From positions 36,946,216 through 37,010,215 of the forward strand of contig OX388352.1 of assembly GCA_947579665.1 (NCBI GenBank): 64,000 nucleotides of DNA, written 5' to 3'. Source of the DNA: Sympetrum striolatum (taxonomy: Eukaryota > Arthropoda > Insecta > Odonata > Libellulidae). The notes under the pieces were generated by a model. The model saw nothing but the letters and a program-made list of their open reading frames with translations. It was not told the DNA's origin and ran no database searches. The stretch's first letter is position 1. The number at the start of each line of letters is the position of its first letter. Both the position numbers and the translations under genes were made by a program. Shown here piece after piece: positions 10,466 to 20,354 of this stretch.

Positions 10466-12066
10466 GGGGAAAGTGGGGAATTGTGAGACGTGGGGAATCG
10501 TGAGACAGCGCTGTGATTTGTTTATTCGTTAATTATGACAGATCGAAACAGCTGGTATTGTGTCATCTCTGTCATAGCTCATATTTCTAGTAGCAATCAA
10601 TCAGTGTTCCCGTATATATCCGTCCCTGTGACCGTCACTCGAAAATCGAGTTTCCCAAAGTTTTCTCGCGCTCCTGTGTTTGCCCATGTTTTGAAAGTAC
10701 TGTTTCAAACTCACTCAGATAAATTAGCTATTTTTTATCGTTGAGCTTTAGCCTTTTGACACACACAATTCATTTTAGATGAAAAGTCCCTCATTCGTTT
10801 ACACACCGCTATATTGCAAAACATAGCTCGTGGGGAATCATGAGACACTTTTAGTGGGGAATTGTGAGACACTCAATATCAGTGTTTCGCGATACGTTAA
10901 ACTGTATTTTGTTTGGTGTTCTTGACTTCTTCCCGTTTTACAGCCACCATGCCGCGTTATTACGCAAAAAAGGAGGTAAAATTGATTATGCTGCCGTTTT
11001 GGAGGGAATCAAGCAGATCTTGGTCCATAATAATTCTATTCTAATTCACTACTGTTTTTGGTCCATTAAAAACAATGTACGCGAAGCAGCATGATGATTG
11101 GAAGCGAGCCAACATGAATGTTATTTTCGACCTGCATAATGTGCCACTGATCCTCGAAAAATGTCTTGATGTTGCCGTTACGCCGAAGAACATAAAGGCG
11201 GGTTTCAAGGCATCCGGTATTTTTCCATTTGATTCAAATGCTTTCACCGATGTAGACTTTGTTGCGTCTCAACTCAGCGGCGAAAATCAATCCGCTGACG
11301 ATGACAATGAGGAAGGAGACGACAAACGCCGCATCATTATAACAGCTGCTGATATCTCTGTTGCGAATGAATGAGCCATTTCTTCCGCTGACGGGTTGGT
11401 ACGAGTTGGTCCGCTGAATATGGGGAAGCAAACCAAAACGTCCAATCGTGGTCGATGACCACTGCTGAGTTAAGCTGTTAAGCTGAGTTAAAGAAGGACA
11501 AGGCTCAGAATCAAGGAACACCACCGAAAAAGAGACGCACTTCACGGCTCACAAAACCAAAGCTACAAGTTCCATCTGATGAAGATAAAGATGTAGACTT
11601 CTGCATCATTTGCTACGAAGATATGCCGGCCAAATCGACTAAAAACAACTAAATAGAATGCATTTAATGCAGCCGAGACGTTCATGCGAAATGCGTTACT
11701 GTATCCAGCAAAGTTTTTAAATGCAAAAACTGTAAAAGTGACAAATATTTTAAAATTATTTTTCAATATTCATTCTATAAGCATTTTTTTAGCCCTAATA
11801 AAGTTTTTGGCTTGAAAGTGTCGAGTTTTAATTCTATTTACGCGGTGTCTCACAATTCCCCACCATTTTCCAAAATCCCGAAAAGACACTTTTTTTTAAA
11901 GTCATGGGAATCTCCAAAAAAAAAATTATTTTATGAATTGGTAAAAGCCAGAAATTTTGTTTTTACATGTAGTAAACGTCAAGGTTTTCAGAATTTGAAA
12001 ATTCTTTTTTTTCGATAGAGATATTGTGCAAAAATGAAGTGTGTCTCACAATTCCCCACTCTCCCC
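10466..12066 (+). mobile_element. pogo-type DNA transposon, internally deleted
   Basis: The element is 1601 bp. Its ends form 24 bp inverted repeats with one mismatch (GGGGAAAGTGGGGAATTG on the left against GGGGAGAGTGGGGAATTG inverted on the right) flanked by TA. A related repeat at about 14.54 kb has the uninterrupted site GAATACATATTTAC, which fixes both ends and the TA duplication exactly. Subterminal copies of GTGGGGAATCGTGAGAC and TGGGGAATTGTGAGACAC lie inside the left end. The encoded transposase lacks its catalytic core. Confidence 0.93.
10950..11760 (+). pseudogene. pogo transposase remnant with PHD-type tail
   Basis: The remnant begins ATG-CCG-CGT-TAT-TAC (MPRYYAKK), then after a frameshift GGKIDYAAVLEGIKQI, typical of the CENP-B-like DNA-binding start of pogo transposases. 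It jumps directly to FGPLKT and YAKQHDDWKRANMNVIF, and then AGFKASGIFPFDSNAFTD near 11200, which is the conserved C-terminal block after the DDE domain. The whole DDE core is missing. At the end, near 11600-11740, DFCIICYEDM, then CSRDVHAKCVTVSSKVFKC and NC form a PHD/RING-like zinc-finger tail, interrupted by stops. The deletion makes it a non-autonomous derivative. Confidence 0.85.
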
Positions 12067-12540
12067 TACATATTTACATATACAATCTATTTGAATTTAT
12101 TCCTTTTGGTAAAGATATATTAAAACTATACAAATCGTCAGAAATAAGGAAGTAATTCGTTGAAGTACCATACTACCTTAGGTTTTTTTACGTCCACTCC
12201 TTCTTAGGTTTTCTTCTCTATTTCTGTTCACCTACACAAAACGTTTTATTTAATATCATTGACGAAAGGTGAGATGGAAGGAGAGCTCTTTCAGTCTCAA
12301 TCTCGTCTCAATAAAGACCTTATAGGCCTTATATTTAATTAAATACGGAACTGAGTCAAAGCGTATACGACAAGTATACAATTTTTGCGTTTGTTTATTA
12401 AGGGATTTGTAAATTTTTCGTATTCCACTAGTTACAAAATATAATGAGTATAAAAGCTACCACCTTCAACTTCAAGATTTAAGATGAATATTCTAGAGCA
12501 AAGTAGACGGGACAGACACTTGCACAGCTTCGTACATTTG
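12067..12540 (+). repeat. Repeat continuation and S2 module
   Basis: The sequence downstream of the pogo element continues the interrupted repeat (CATATACAATCTATTTGAAT, ending TTCACCTACACAAAAC). It is followed by S2 (TATCATTGACGAAAGGTGAGA, CAGTCTCAATCTCG, AATAAAGACC). Confidence 0.65.
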
Positions 12541-12605
12541 GCTCGGTAATGGACCTTCCTCAACCGAAAACTTGTAGAGTAACGATCCCTCTCGGATACA
12601 AGAAC
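12541..12605 (+). repeat. H1, hairpin module
   Basis: It contains GACCTTCCTCAACCGAAAAC followed by TTGTAGAGTAACGATCCCT. CTCAAC and its partner flank a CGAAAAC-type loop, although the 3' half of the stem carries one change here. Downstream sequence differs from the younger H copies. Confidence 0.6.
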
Positions 12606-13330
12606 ATCAAATAAAACAATATTAATTTTGGAAGTGGAACTCAAACCTGCATCTCGGATGGGGTAAATATTTACATGAGAAGTATTTTGGGGGTGGAGGA
12701 ACATACATGTAGGAATAATGATAACTTCTTTATGAAGTGAATCTACACGAAGTTCGAGTTGATATGTAATTACTTATGAGTTACTTCCTGAGATAAATCA
12801 AACAATTAATTTTATGCTTCCACTATACAATCAGGAAAGAACAAATTATTGTCTATACATTATATAGGCAATGTAAATATTATCTTTCCCTCAAAGCTGC
12901 TAACATACAGGGTAGTATCCAAACGATTACTTTCACTACAATGGGCCTTTAAAGGTTTTGATATTAGGGAAAATAAATACGTAGGAAATTCTGAAAGAAA
13001 GAAAGCAATAACATTTCCTATAAATTATGCTCAAAGTATGTATGATGTTACTTATGCAGGATCGATTGTTATTCGTTTCCAAATTACATGAGAAAGATTT
13101 AAATATTAAGGACAAAGTTCAAATTAAGATAGATATTACATGCATTGGATCGTATTTATCCAGTGTCTACATGCAATAGTTAGAAGACTCACAAATTGAG
13201 CATAATGAAAATATTTTTTCGAATATCGGTATTATTAAATATGCCCGTAAATATCAGTAGTCTGGCGCAAAAGCAAATTTTGATGCTCTTTCTTCAGTGT
13301 ATTACCAAAAAGGGGTGAATATAAAGACGG
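12606..13330. other. Repeat backbone between H1 and P2, no gene
   Basis: It resembles the stretches between H and P at 8.15-8.8 and 15.5-15.9 kb, with shared AACATACAG, TTTCACTACAATGG and CCAGTGTCT blocks. I see no coding sequence. Confidence 0.5.
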
Positions 13331-13500
13331 TTATCCCATTATACATCCTCCTCCCTCCCTTTAGGTAACTGATGGTCCGATGCACTCGTTTTTGATTGGA
13401 TTCCAAATTATGGATGACTAACGCGGAAAAGCATACCGAAGTCTCAACTACCCTACCTCCAATTTGACTCCAACACTGGTCAACGAAGCCTCAGGTAGGG
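13331..13500 (+). repeat. P2 module, shortened
   Basis: It has the leading CCTCCCTCCCTTTAGG block, TTGATTGG in place of CTGATTGG, and ATGACTAACGCG in place of TGACGCACGCG. The exon-like part is shortened but still ends in CTCAGGTAGGG, a good 5' splice-site match with GT at 13495-13496. Confidence 0.6.
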
Positions 13501-13890
13501 AAATCTATTTTTATTTTCCTCGTATAATTGGTTACAGTGATCAAACGATTATTGGATTCCAAAAATGAAACTAGTAAATTCCAGCTATCTACTGCAGTTC
13601 AATGATATGATTAAGAAAATAAACATCTTATATTCAAGATTTATAAATACTGCAGGCAACTCTCTCAATGGAATCTATTGCATGTATCCTTGCTTGAAGT
13701 AGTGAAAGAAATGATTAGGGAGATGATTCATTTATCGAATACAAGTATAGGTATATCCTGTGCTATTAATGCATGTGAATTACCAGAGGGAATGAATAAG
13801 ATCCTGTTTCAATAATTCATGATATTCAAAGAATAGTTTGAACCAAAAGGATTTAACTTATAAAGGAGTGAGCTTATAATACTATAAAGT
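13501..13890. other. Repeat backbone downstream of P2, no gene
   Basis: It follows the splice-site-like end in the same way as other P copies (a GGTTACAGTG and ATTGGATTCCAAAA stretch, CTACTGCAGTTCAATGAT). No coding sequence is seen. Confidence 0.45.
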
Positions 13891-14880
13891 TTACACTCCA
13901 TTCAGATCATCTCCCGTACTTATTATATAGTAAAAGCACACATGGTCTACCACAGATTCCTTAACAAGGGAGAGTAAAAGTCGAAAATCGATAGAGATAT
14001 CAACAGGTGTCTATCGAGGTTTACAAGGACGACGGAATCAAAACTACACGCGACCGTGTAACTACACGAATGTAAAATTAAGACACTAAGTGACACTCAA
14101 TGATACTGAGAACTCCGTTTATTTATCTCTTGTTTCTTCAATGGTAGGTCAAATAAAGAAGGTTTTTCGTTGTTGCATAATGATATTTTCTAATTTTCTG
14201 CAAAATATTTCTAAAATCAGAAGCTTAAACAGTAAGAGGCATAAATAATGTAAGAGTTTGCACTATCATCAGATTGCCTCCAATGCTTGTTAGTAATGAC
14301 ATAATTTGTCTACAACAGATTACATTACAAGAGCGGGAGAATCTTTAAAGGAGACCTTGATATCAACAGGTGTTATCGGGTTTTACAAGGACGATTGACT
14401 CAAAAATACACGCAACAGTGTAACTACAGGAATGTAAAATTGAGACACTGAGTGACACTCGTGTGATACTGAAAATTCTTTCAATTATTTGTTTATTTCT
14501 TATGATGGCGGGATGTAATGCATGCTAAAAGTTTCAAATGGCAAGAATACATATTTACATATACAATCTATTTGAATGTATTCCTTTTGGTAAAGATATA
14601 TTAAAACTACACAAATCGTCATAAATAAGGAAGTAATTCGTTGAAGTACCATACTACCTTAGGTTTTTTTACATCAACTCCTTCTTAGGTTTTTTTCTCT
14701 ATTTCTATTCACCTACACAAAACCTTTTATGTTTATAATAATTTAAGACACTGAGCAACACTCAAGTGTAACTGACATTTCTGTCTATTAATTGCTTACT
14801 TCTTATAATGGCGGGATGTAATTCATGTTTAGAGTTTCAGTCGGCGATCTTTTATTCCAAGTTATTCCTTTTTGTAAAAA
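13891..14880 (+). repeat. Repeat unit with T4 and T5, sister of 9.5-10.46 kb
   Basis: T4 (near 13.94-14.04 kb) and T5 (near 14.31-14.40 kb) lie in the same order and spacing as T2 and T3. It carries the empty site AATGGCAAGAATACATATTT near 14.54 kb, into which the pogo element inserted in the sister copy. The similarity is high, which indicates a duplication older than the pogo insertion. Confidence 0.85.
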
Positions 14881-15114
14881 CAAATTTATTACATTTATCG
14901 TCAGAGGCAAGTAAGAAATCCGTTAAAGTGCCACATTTAATTAATTACTGAACTGAGTCAAAGCATTTACGGATAAGGAAAGCATCCTTGCGTTTGTTTA
15001 CTATGGAAATATTAAAATTTACGGAATCCCGCCAGTTGTAAAATAGAGATTGCGAGCAAGAGTTCGCCTTCCAATTGAAGAATTGAAAACTTAGTTTTAA
15101 AACAAAACAGAGTG

Positions 15115-15205
15115 GTCAGATTCTCGCACAGCTTTGTAAATATGGCTAAGTGAACGACCTTCCTCAATCGAAAACTTGTTGAGTAGCACTCCCTTTCGAA
15201 AGAAA
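15115..15205 (+). repeat. H2, hairpin module
   Basis: It shows CGCACAGCTTTGTAAATATGG, then GACCTTCCTCAATCGAAAAC and TTGTTGAGTAGCACTCCCTT, then TCGAAAGA. The stem CTCAAT/GTTGAG is preserved with one G-T pair. Confidence 0.65.
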
Positions 15206-15237
15206 CATCGTAAATGAAAACGTTATTCACAACTGAG

Positions 15238-15480
15238 ATAGATAGATGGATGGATCCTTTATTGGCGAGGTTAGGCCCAGGTGAGCCTCTCTTCCACCTG
15301 ACCTCGTACGTTTATATTATTTATAGCTAACTTATTTATACAAAAAACACAAATTAAAGGGTAGTGTTTGGGAAAAATCTTTGGAATAGAAGGCTGACAA
15401 AGAAAAAATCCACGTTGGGTGGGTTTTTTCTTAAAACAATAATTGAGGTGGGGCTTATATAACAGAATGGCAGACTCGTG
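15238..15480 (-). mobile_element. Probable 3' end of a non-LTR element
   Basis: The left edge is a GATAGATAGATGGATGGATC simple repeat followed by CTTTATTGG. On the minus strand this reads as a polyadenylation-like AATAAAGGATC leading into a CATC/TATC tail, as at the 3' end of some non-LTR retroelements. The right boundary is uncertain. No protein is encoded. Confidence 0.45.
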
Positions 15481-16263
15481 AGTAATATTTCAGGTATGAG
15501 GAACATATAGGGAAGAATAATGACTAATCCCAATTAAAGTGCAATGTTTACACGACTTTGGATTCGCTATGTAATTTACTATGATTTACTTACTGTAATG
15601 AACCAAAAATGTACCTTGACGCTCTCTCTAAATACTCACGAAACAAAACAGTATTATACTTTCATTATTTAAGCAATGTAAGTACCATCCTCAAATAAAA
15701 ATGGCTAACATACAGAGTTGTTTTTAAACCATTACTTTCAACGCAATGGACCTCCAAACGTCTAAATAGCAGGGGAAATAAATGGGTAAGGAATGCTAAT
15801 TTAGTTTTATCTCGAAGTTATATCATATTTAAAAATAATATTACCATTATCTAAGACGTTACTTACTAAATATCAAATTTTATTCATTACATTACACAAA
15901 ATAGAAGATGACCAGACGCAGTCATTCCTGATTATTGTCACCACTTCTCACTGCAGGCCAAGGCAGCAAAAAAGTTCTCCTTTTGCTAACATAACTGGAA
16001 ATGGTCAATGCACGTAGTTCTTTATTATCACTCTTTAGCTTTTTCATAAATTCGCAGAAAATATTACCGGAGACTCATAGATGATGTTGTAAAAATTTTC
16101 CAAGGCACCAATCAAACTTTTATTGGAATCCAAAAATTATATCTGGAGAGTTCATTCAGCTATTTAGTGAATTTTTATGATAACAATCCAAAACTTCGGC
16201 TTTTGCAAATACTTGAAGATACACTCTCCACGAAAATGTACATGCTTCAAAATCGTATACATA
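15481..16263 (+). repeat. Repeat backbone with a P remnant that has lost the donor
   Basis: Near 15936-16010 the exon-like end of P is visible (TCACCACTTCTCACTGCAG, then CTAACATAACTGGAAATGG). The usual AAGGTAGGA reads AAGGCAGCA, so the GT is lost. Upstream it resembles 8.2-8.5 and 12.8-12.95 kb. Confidence 0.5.
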
Positions 16264-16438
16264 AGGGGTCGCACACAAATTACGTATCGTAAAATTCTCC
16301 AATTTTCGACCCCCCCCCCCTTCCTCCCACATAACGTCTGGTCGGACCCTGCCTTCCTCTACGTACCAAGACTGTAACGACTAGCCGAAACCCCCCCTCT
16401 CCCCTGAAAATTGCGTTACGTAATTTGTGTACGGCCCA
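16264..16438. mobile_element. 175 bp MITE with TA target duplication
   Basis: The two ends are inverted repeats sharing ACACAAATTACGTA (outer bases AGGGGTCGC on the left, TGGGCCGT on the inverted right). TA flanks both sides. The interior has a C-rich tract near 16310 and a run of seven C near 16391, and no coding capacity. This is the structure of a Tc1/mariner-type miniature element. Confidence 0.8.
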
Positions 16439-16907
16439 TAACATAGAAGCTGCTAGCATACCTATTAGTATCAACACTATTTCTGCCAGCACAAAATATT
16501 TGCAAATGTTTTCAAAGAAGAGAAAATATACGTAAGAAACGCTTGTTTGGTTTGAGGAGAGGTAATTTCTCGTTAATATATGAGATATATATCATCTTGA
16601 GGAGAAGTAATTTCATATCTTAAGAGTATTTTAAAGAAGTAACCTTTACTTTATCACATTTTTTTCAGTAGTGAGAACATAACAGTATCCGAAAAAATAC
16701 ACAAGAATATGCACAAAGAGCAACGGCGTTTATACAAATTCAAGTATGAAAGTTTTCCTTCTGCGGGCCTCAGTTATGAGACTCTCAAATTAAACTTATT
16801 TAAAATATTTGTTAGGAGAAGCATGCCTGTAAACATTTCCTATAAGGATTAAGGTTACCGTAAACATTTGTAAACTGTTTTTTTCAGCGAGTGACAAAAA
16901 TAAAGAT
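16439..16907. other. No gene seen; repeat backbone
   Basis: It resembles 46.56-46.95 kb (CTGCGGGCCTCAGT against TTGCGGGCCTCAGTG and a nearby AAAATAGAAGATATTT-like stretch). This is the leader of P3. Confidence 0.45.
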
Positions 16908-17275
16908 CAATATCAAGACGGTTACTCCCATCATCTACCTTATTCCTTTCCCCTCCCTTCCTATGGAGAACCTGTTGGTCCATCGCACTCGATTCTGATT
17001 GGATGGTCAGTAAAATTGTGGGTGACGCACGCGTAAAAGCATGGCGGAGTCTCATACCATTCCACCTATACTAAATTTGTTAGGAATTACATTGCACCAA
17101 TGAGATGACTGGAAAATTACTGCACATGCGTTAACTTCCGAAATGGGAGCAGTCGTCGATCAACCCTCGAAGAAAGGGGAGGAATTTGCAACTGAACTGC
17201 CTCGTTGGGAACCGCCCTTATCGCCGCTTTGAAGTCAACGCCTCTTACAGCAACCCAAGGTAGGGATTGTGATTA
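16908..17275 (+). repeat. P3 module, well preserved promoter-like and exon-like block
   Basis: The leading part is ACGGTTACTCCCATCATCTA with a CCCTCCCTTCCTATGG block. CTGATTGG lies at 16995-17002 and TGACGCAC at 17023-17030, followed by GCGTAAAAGCATGG. The exon-like part contains TACTGCACATGCG, GTCGTCGATCAACC and GAACCGCCCTTATC and ends in CCCAAGGTAGGG, with GT at 17260-17261. CTGATTGG is the NF-Y (inverted CCAAT) consensus and TGACGCA resembles a CRE/AP-1-type site. Promoter function is inference. Confidence 0.7.
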
Positions 17276-18060
17276 ATGTTTTTCGGTATTATTGGATACC
17301 GTCGATAAATAAGTGAATTATCATTGCTCTTCTATCGAGAAAATATCATAAATTATAGAGAGGATTGACTCATGTACGATTTCTAAAAAAAATAATCCAA
17401 AGCAGTGACAATTAGCAATAATTACTGAACTCCAAAAGTGGAACTTAGAAAGTACATTCAAGCTATCTACTGCGTTTTAATTATACAAATATTAAGAAAA
17501 CAATCGAATATTAGTGTTTTACTAGCACCAAAGGAAAGGTTCACCACGGACACTATTTCATTTAAATCTTTGTTCAATAAATTTAAAGAAATGATTAGAT
17601 ATATGTTTTTATGGAATTAAAATTATTTCATGTGCTTTTAATGTATGGGATGAATTCATTTCTGCTTGCACAATTTATTGGTTTCTAAATGTAGTTTGAA
17701 CCGAGAAGAATCTTATACCGTAGAATATGAGTCGCTAACATCTTTTTCGTGTGATTAAATATCTTTACTTAGCATTTCATCCTTTTAAAAGAAATTTTTA
17801 ATAAAATTGAATGTAAATGAAAGATGTTCGAAGGCGCGAATTCGTGGAAAGACAATGCACAAAGTAAAAACTTGCACTTTTCCACAATTTTGTTCGCTAC
17901 CAGAGCTAAAAGAAATTCTTTATATATTTCTTTGCCTCCTTGAGATTAGAGCGTAAAATAAAGTATGTTCGTCGATTATAAAAGGAAGTAAAAAATGGCA
18001 AATTTAAAAGTTGCACAGTTCCTCTTTTAGCTGTACGTCTGATCATCCGATAGAAGTCAT
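17276..18060. other. Repeat backbone downstream of P3, no gene
   Basis: It contains the post-exon blocks found after other P copies (TTATTGGATACCGTC, CTTCTATCGAGAAA, AGCTATCTACTGCGTTTTAATTA against 47.57 kb). No coding sequence is seen. Confidence 0.45.
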
Positions 18061-18160
18061 CCTACCGTTTCACAGCTGCGTTAATTTGGCTCGTTCAACG
18101 ACCCTACTCAACTGAAAACCTTTTGAGTAACACTCTCTTTCAAAGTCGGGACCGTTAAAA
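18061..18160 (+). repeat. H3, hairpin module
   Basis: It has TTTCACAGCTGCGTTAATTTGG, CGACCCTACTCAACTGAAAA and CCTTTTGAGTAACACTCTCTTT, then CAAAGTCGGGACCG. The stem is weakened by one base relative to the consensus. Confidence 0.65.
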
Positions 18161-18767
18161 GGTAATTCTATACATCATGGTAGCGGGATTCTTTATCATT
18201 ATTTGGCCAGCTCCTTGACAAGTGCTCAAGGGACTCATACAGGAGGGAAAAATGACTACTTACCCCTAAAATGCAATTCTTACACTATTTTAAGCATGAT
18301 CTGTGACGTGCGATTAACAAATATCTGTAAAGAGCCAAAAAATCACATTAAACATCGCGCAAAATTATCATAAAACGTTTAGGTTAACATCATTATATTT
18401 TTCGCGCTGCAAAACTGTATTATTAATCTATAATGCTGCTTAAAAATAAGTGGTATCCAAACCATTTCTGCCAACACAAAGGACCTCCAAACGTTTTGAT
18501 AGAAGGTAGAATTAATACGTAGAAGATGCTCAATTGGTTGCATCAAGTGGAGAAATGATTACATATCTTTAAAATAATTCTTAGATTTTCTGACAATTAA
18601 TATGCGCTATAAATCATCGTATTCATTACTAGGTACATAAAAGTAAATGGCAAATAAATTTGCGACTATGCCCAAATAGGGATAGAGTTTATTTTCGTTA
18701 GAGTATGAATATCCTGTGTTTGCAGGCCTGGTTTGGAGACACCCAAATAAATCTTAACGAAAATATT
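18161..18767. other. Repeat backbone, target of a non-LTR insertion
   Basis: It parallels 8.2-8.66 and 12.72-13.2 kb, ending in TCCTGTGTTTGCAGGCCTGG and AACGAAAATATT, which matches AATGAAAATATTTTTTCG at 13.2 kb. It contains no gene. The first 21 codons of the open frame that runs into the next element are host sequence. Confidence 0.5.
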
Positions 18768-19456
18768 ACATATAATATGGTGGTGGGTGGTGGGTGGTGC
18801 GAAAAATGGGAATTAGATATTAACGTAAGTAAATGCTCCGTAGTTAATTTCTTCGAAAAGAAAAAAATGCGTCCAAATCACCCATACAAAATTAATGGAA
18901 TTAGTATCAAAGTAGTAGATTCAGTTAAATATCTCGGGATCAACATTACTAATAACTTAAATTGGAGCACGCATATTCGAAAAATCTGCGGCAAAGCAAG
19001 TAAAAGGCTTGGCTTTGTAAAGCGTATTATCGGTAAATGCGACGAAAAGGTGAGAGAGCGATGTTATTTTACCTTGGTCAGACCCCTTCTGGAATATGCG
19101 GCAAGTATATGGGATCCGGCGGATGAAACGTGTACTCGCGAACTCGAGAAAGTGCAGCGTAAAGCGGTTCGTTTTGTTAAGAAATGCTACGATAAAAAAG
19201 CAAGCGTTACAAAATGCTCTCAGACGTAGGTTGGGAATCCTTGAAAGAAAGGAGATTGGAAGCTAGGCTGCGATTGCTTAATAAATTCAGGGAAACTACA
19301 TTTTCCAAAGATACAATCGGTATCATGCAACCCCCCTGCTACGTCGGTCGATCCGATAATGACCGTAAGTTAAGAGAAATAGATGCTAGGACGAATCGTT
19401 TCAGAGATTCATTCTTTCCGCGAACAATACGTGACAATAATCGAATAAGGAAGTAA
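18768..19456 (+). pseudogene. Non-LTR reverse transcriptase C-terminal fragment
   Basis: The frame reads WCEKWELDINVSKCSVVNF, then VKYLGINITNNLNWSTHI, then RPLLEYAASIWDP, and LEKVQRKAVRFVKK. These are the thumb and connection blocks of jockey/CR1-type reverse transcriptases. A single-base frameshift near 19210 moves the end, DVGWESLKERRLEARLRLL and SFFPRTIRD, into another frame. The catalytic domain was never copied, because of 5' truncation. The protein would act in reverse transcription of its own RNA; this piece cannot. Confidence 0.88.
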
Positions 19457-19545
19457 TTTAGATTCAGCTGGTGTTAACACCCCCTGCCACACGCCGAAAG
19501 GCGGCTTGTAGGGTATTAATGTAGATGTAGATGTAGATGATGTAG
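18768..19545 (+). mobile_element. 5'-truncated non-LTR retrotransposon with GATGTA tail
   Basis: Only the 3' end is present: the C-terminal reverse-transcriptase region and a short 3' UTR (GGTGTTAACACCCCCTGCC, GGCGGCTTGTAGGGTATTA) ending in a TGTAGA/GATGTA simple repeat. AATATT flanks both sides and the paralogous repeat at 13.2 kb has a single AAAATATT, consistent with target-primed insertion and a short target duplication. Related 3' ends lie near 27.0, 28.1 and (minus strand) 61.1 kb. Confidence 0.88.
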
Positions 19546-19639
19546 AATATTTGTTCGCAGACGTATGCCCGCAGAACAAGAATCCGGGTTTGCATCCACA
19601 CTTTTATATTTATCTTTGTGCGTGCTCCATATACAAGAA

Positions 19640-20005
19640 TCGATATCCAGGCATTTCGCCCCCATCACCTAATGTTTGCCTTCCCCCTCCAACCCTATGG
19701 AAAGCTCATGGTCCAACGTAGTCATTTCTAATTGGAAAATCAATAAATTTGCTGTTGATGCACGACTGAAACCGTACTGGAATCTCATTCCATTCCATCC
19801 TTCCAGAATATTTTAGGAAGAAGATGGGAGCTAAAATGTAACCAGGAAAATCGCTGCACATGCGTTTATCATCAAAAAGGAGCAGTCATTAATCAACTTG
19901 CGAAGAGGGGGAGAATATTCCAATTTGCCTGCTTTTTCCGGAGCTTCCCTTATCAAAGGTTACAGCTTCTCACTGCAGCATAAGGTAGGAAAGTGCAATG
20001 CTTAT
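19640..20005 (+). repeat. P4 module
   Basis: It has CCCCCATCACCTAATGTTTGCC, a CCCTCCAACCCTATGG block, CTAATTGG in place of CTGATTGG, and TGATGCACGACTG in place of TGACGCACGCG. The exon-like part (CGCTGCACATGCG, TAATCAACTTGCGAAGAGGG, TTACAGCTTCTCACTGCAG) ends in CATAAGGTAGGAAAG with GT at 19985-19986. Confidence 0.65.
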
Positions 20006-20109
20006 ATTGCTTTTACAATTGAAAACTATCATCGTAAAAAAATATTTTATATTAATGGATACTTTCATTATATTTTTCTCCTATTGATAAAGTCGAGCAA
20101 ACTGATAGC

Positions 20110-20215
20110 TTTTAGGTAAGCCGGGAAGTCACTGCACGTGCGTTTACTGCAAAATAAGAGTCGTCATCGATCAACCATCGCAGAAAGGGGAAGATACAAA
20201 AGGTAAGAGGTACAT
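20110..20215 (+). repeat. P4b, adjacent second exon-like copy
   Basis: A second, shortened exon-like block follows P4 closely: GTCACTGCACGTGCGTTTAC, GTCGTCATCGATCAACCATC, GAAAGGGGAAGATAC. It ends in AAAAGGTAAGAGG with GT at 20203-20204. There is no promoter-like block in front of it. Confidence 0.6.
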
Positions 20216-20354
20216 TTGTTATTGTAGAATAACTGAAAACTGATGCTTCAAGGAGTTGTTTTTAGCTCTTATACCGAGAATGACTCAGCAGAAGTTAACT
20301 AAAGCTTCATTGACAATGTAGGAAGAAACTACCTAGTCCGCGTTTTGTATTCTA

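Noticed and set aside
11234..11545. 103-codon minus-strand frame
   Set aside because: It is the antisense shadow of the pogo transposase remnant.
16301..16340. C-rich tract near 16310 as a regulatory or quadruplex element
   Set aside because: It is an interior part of the 175 bp MITE and needs no separate explanation.
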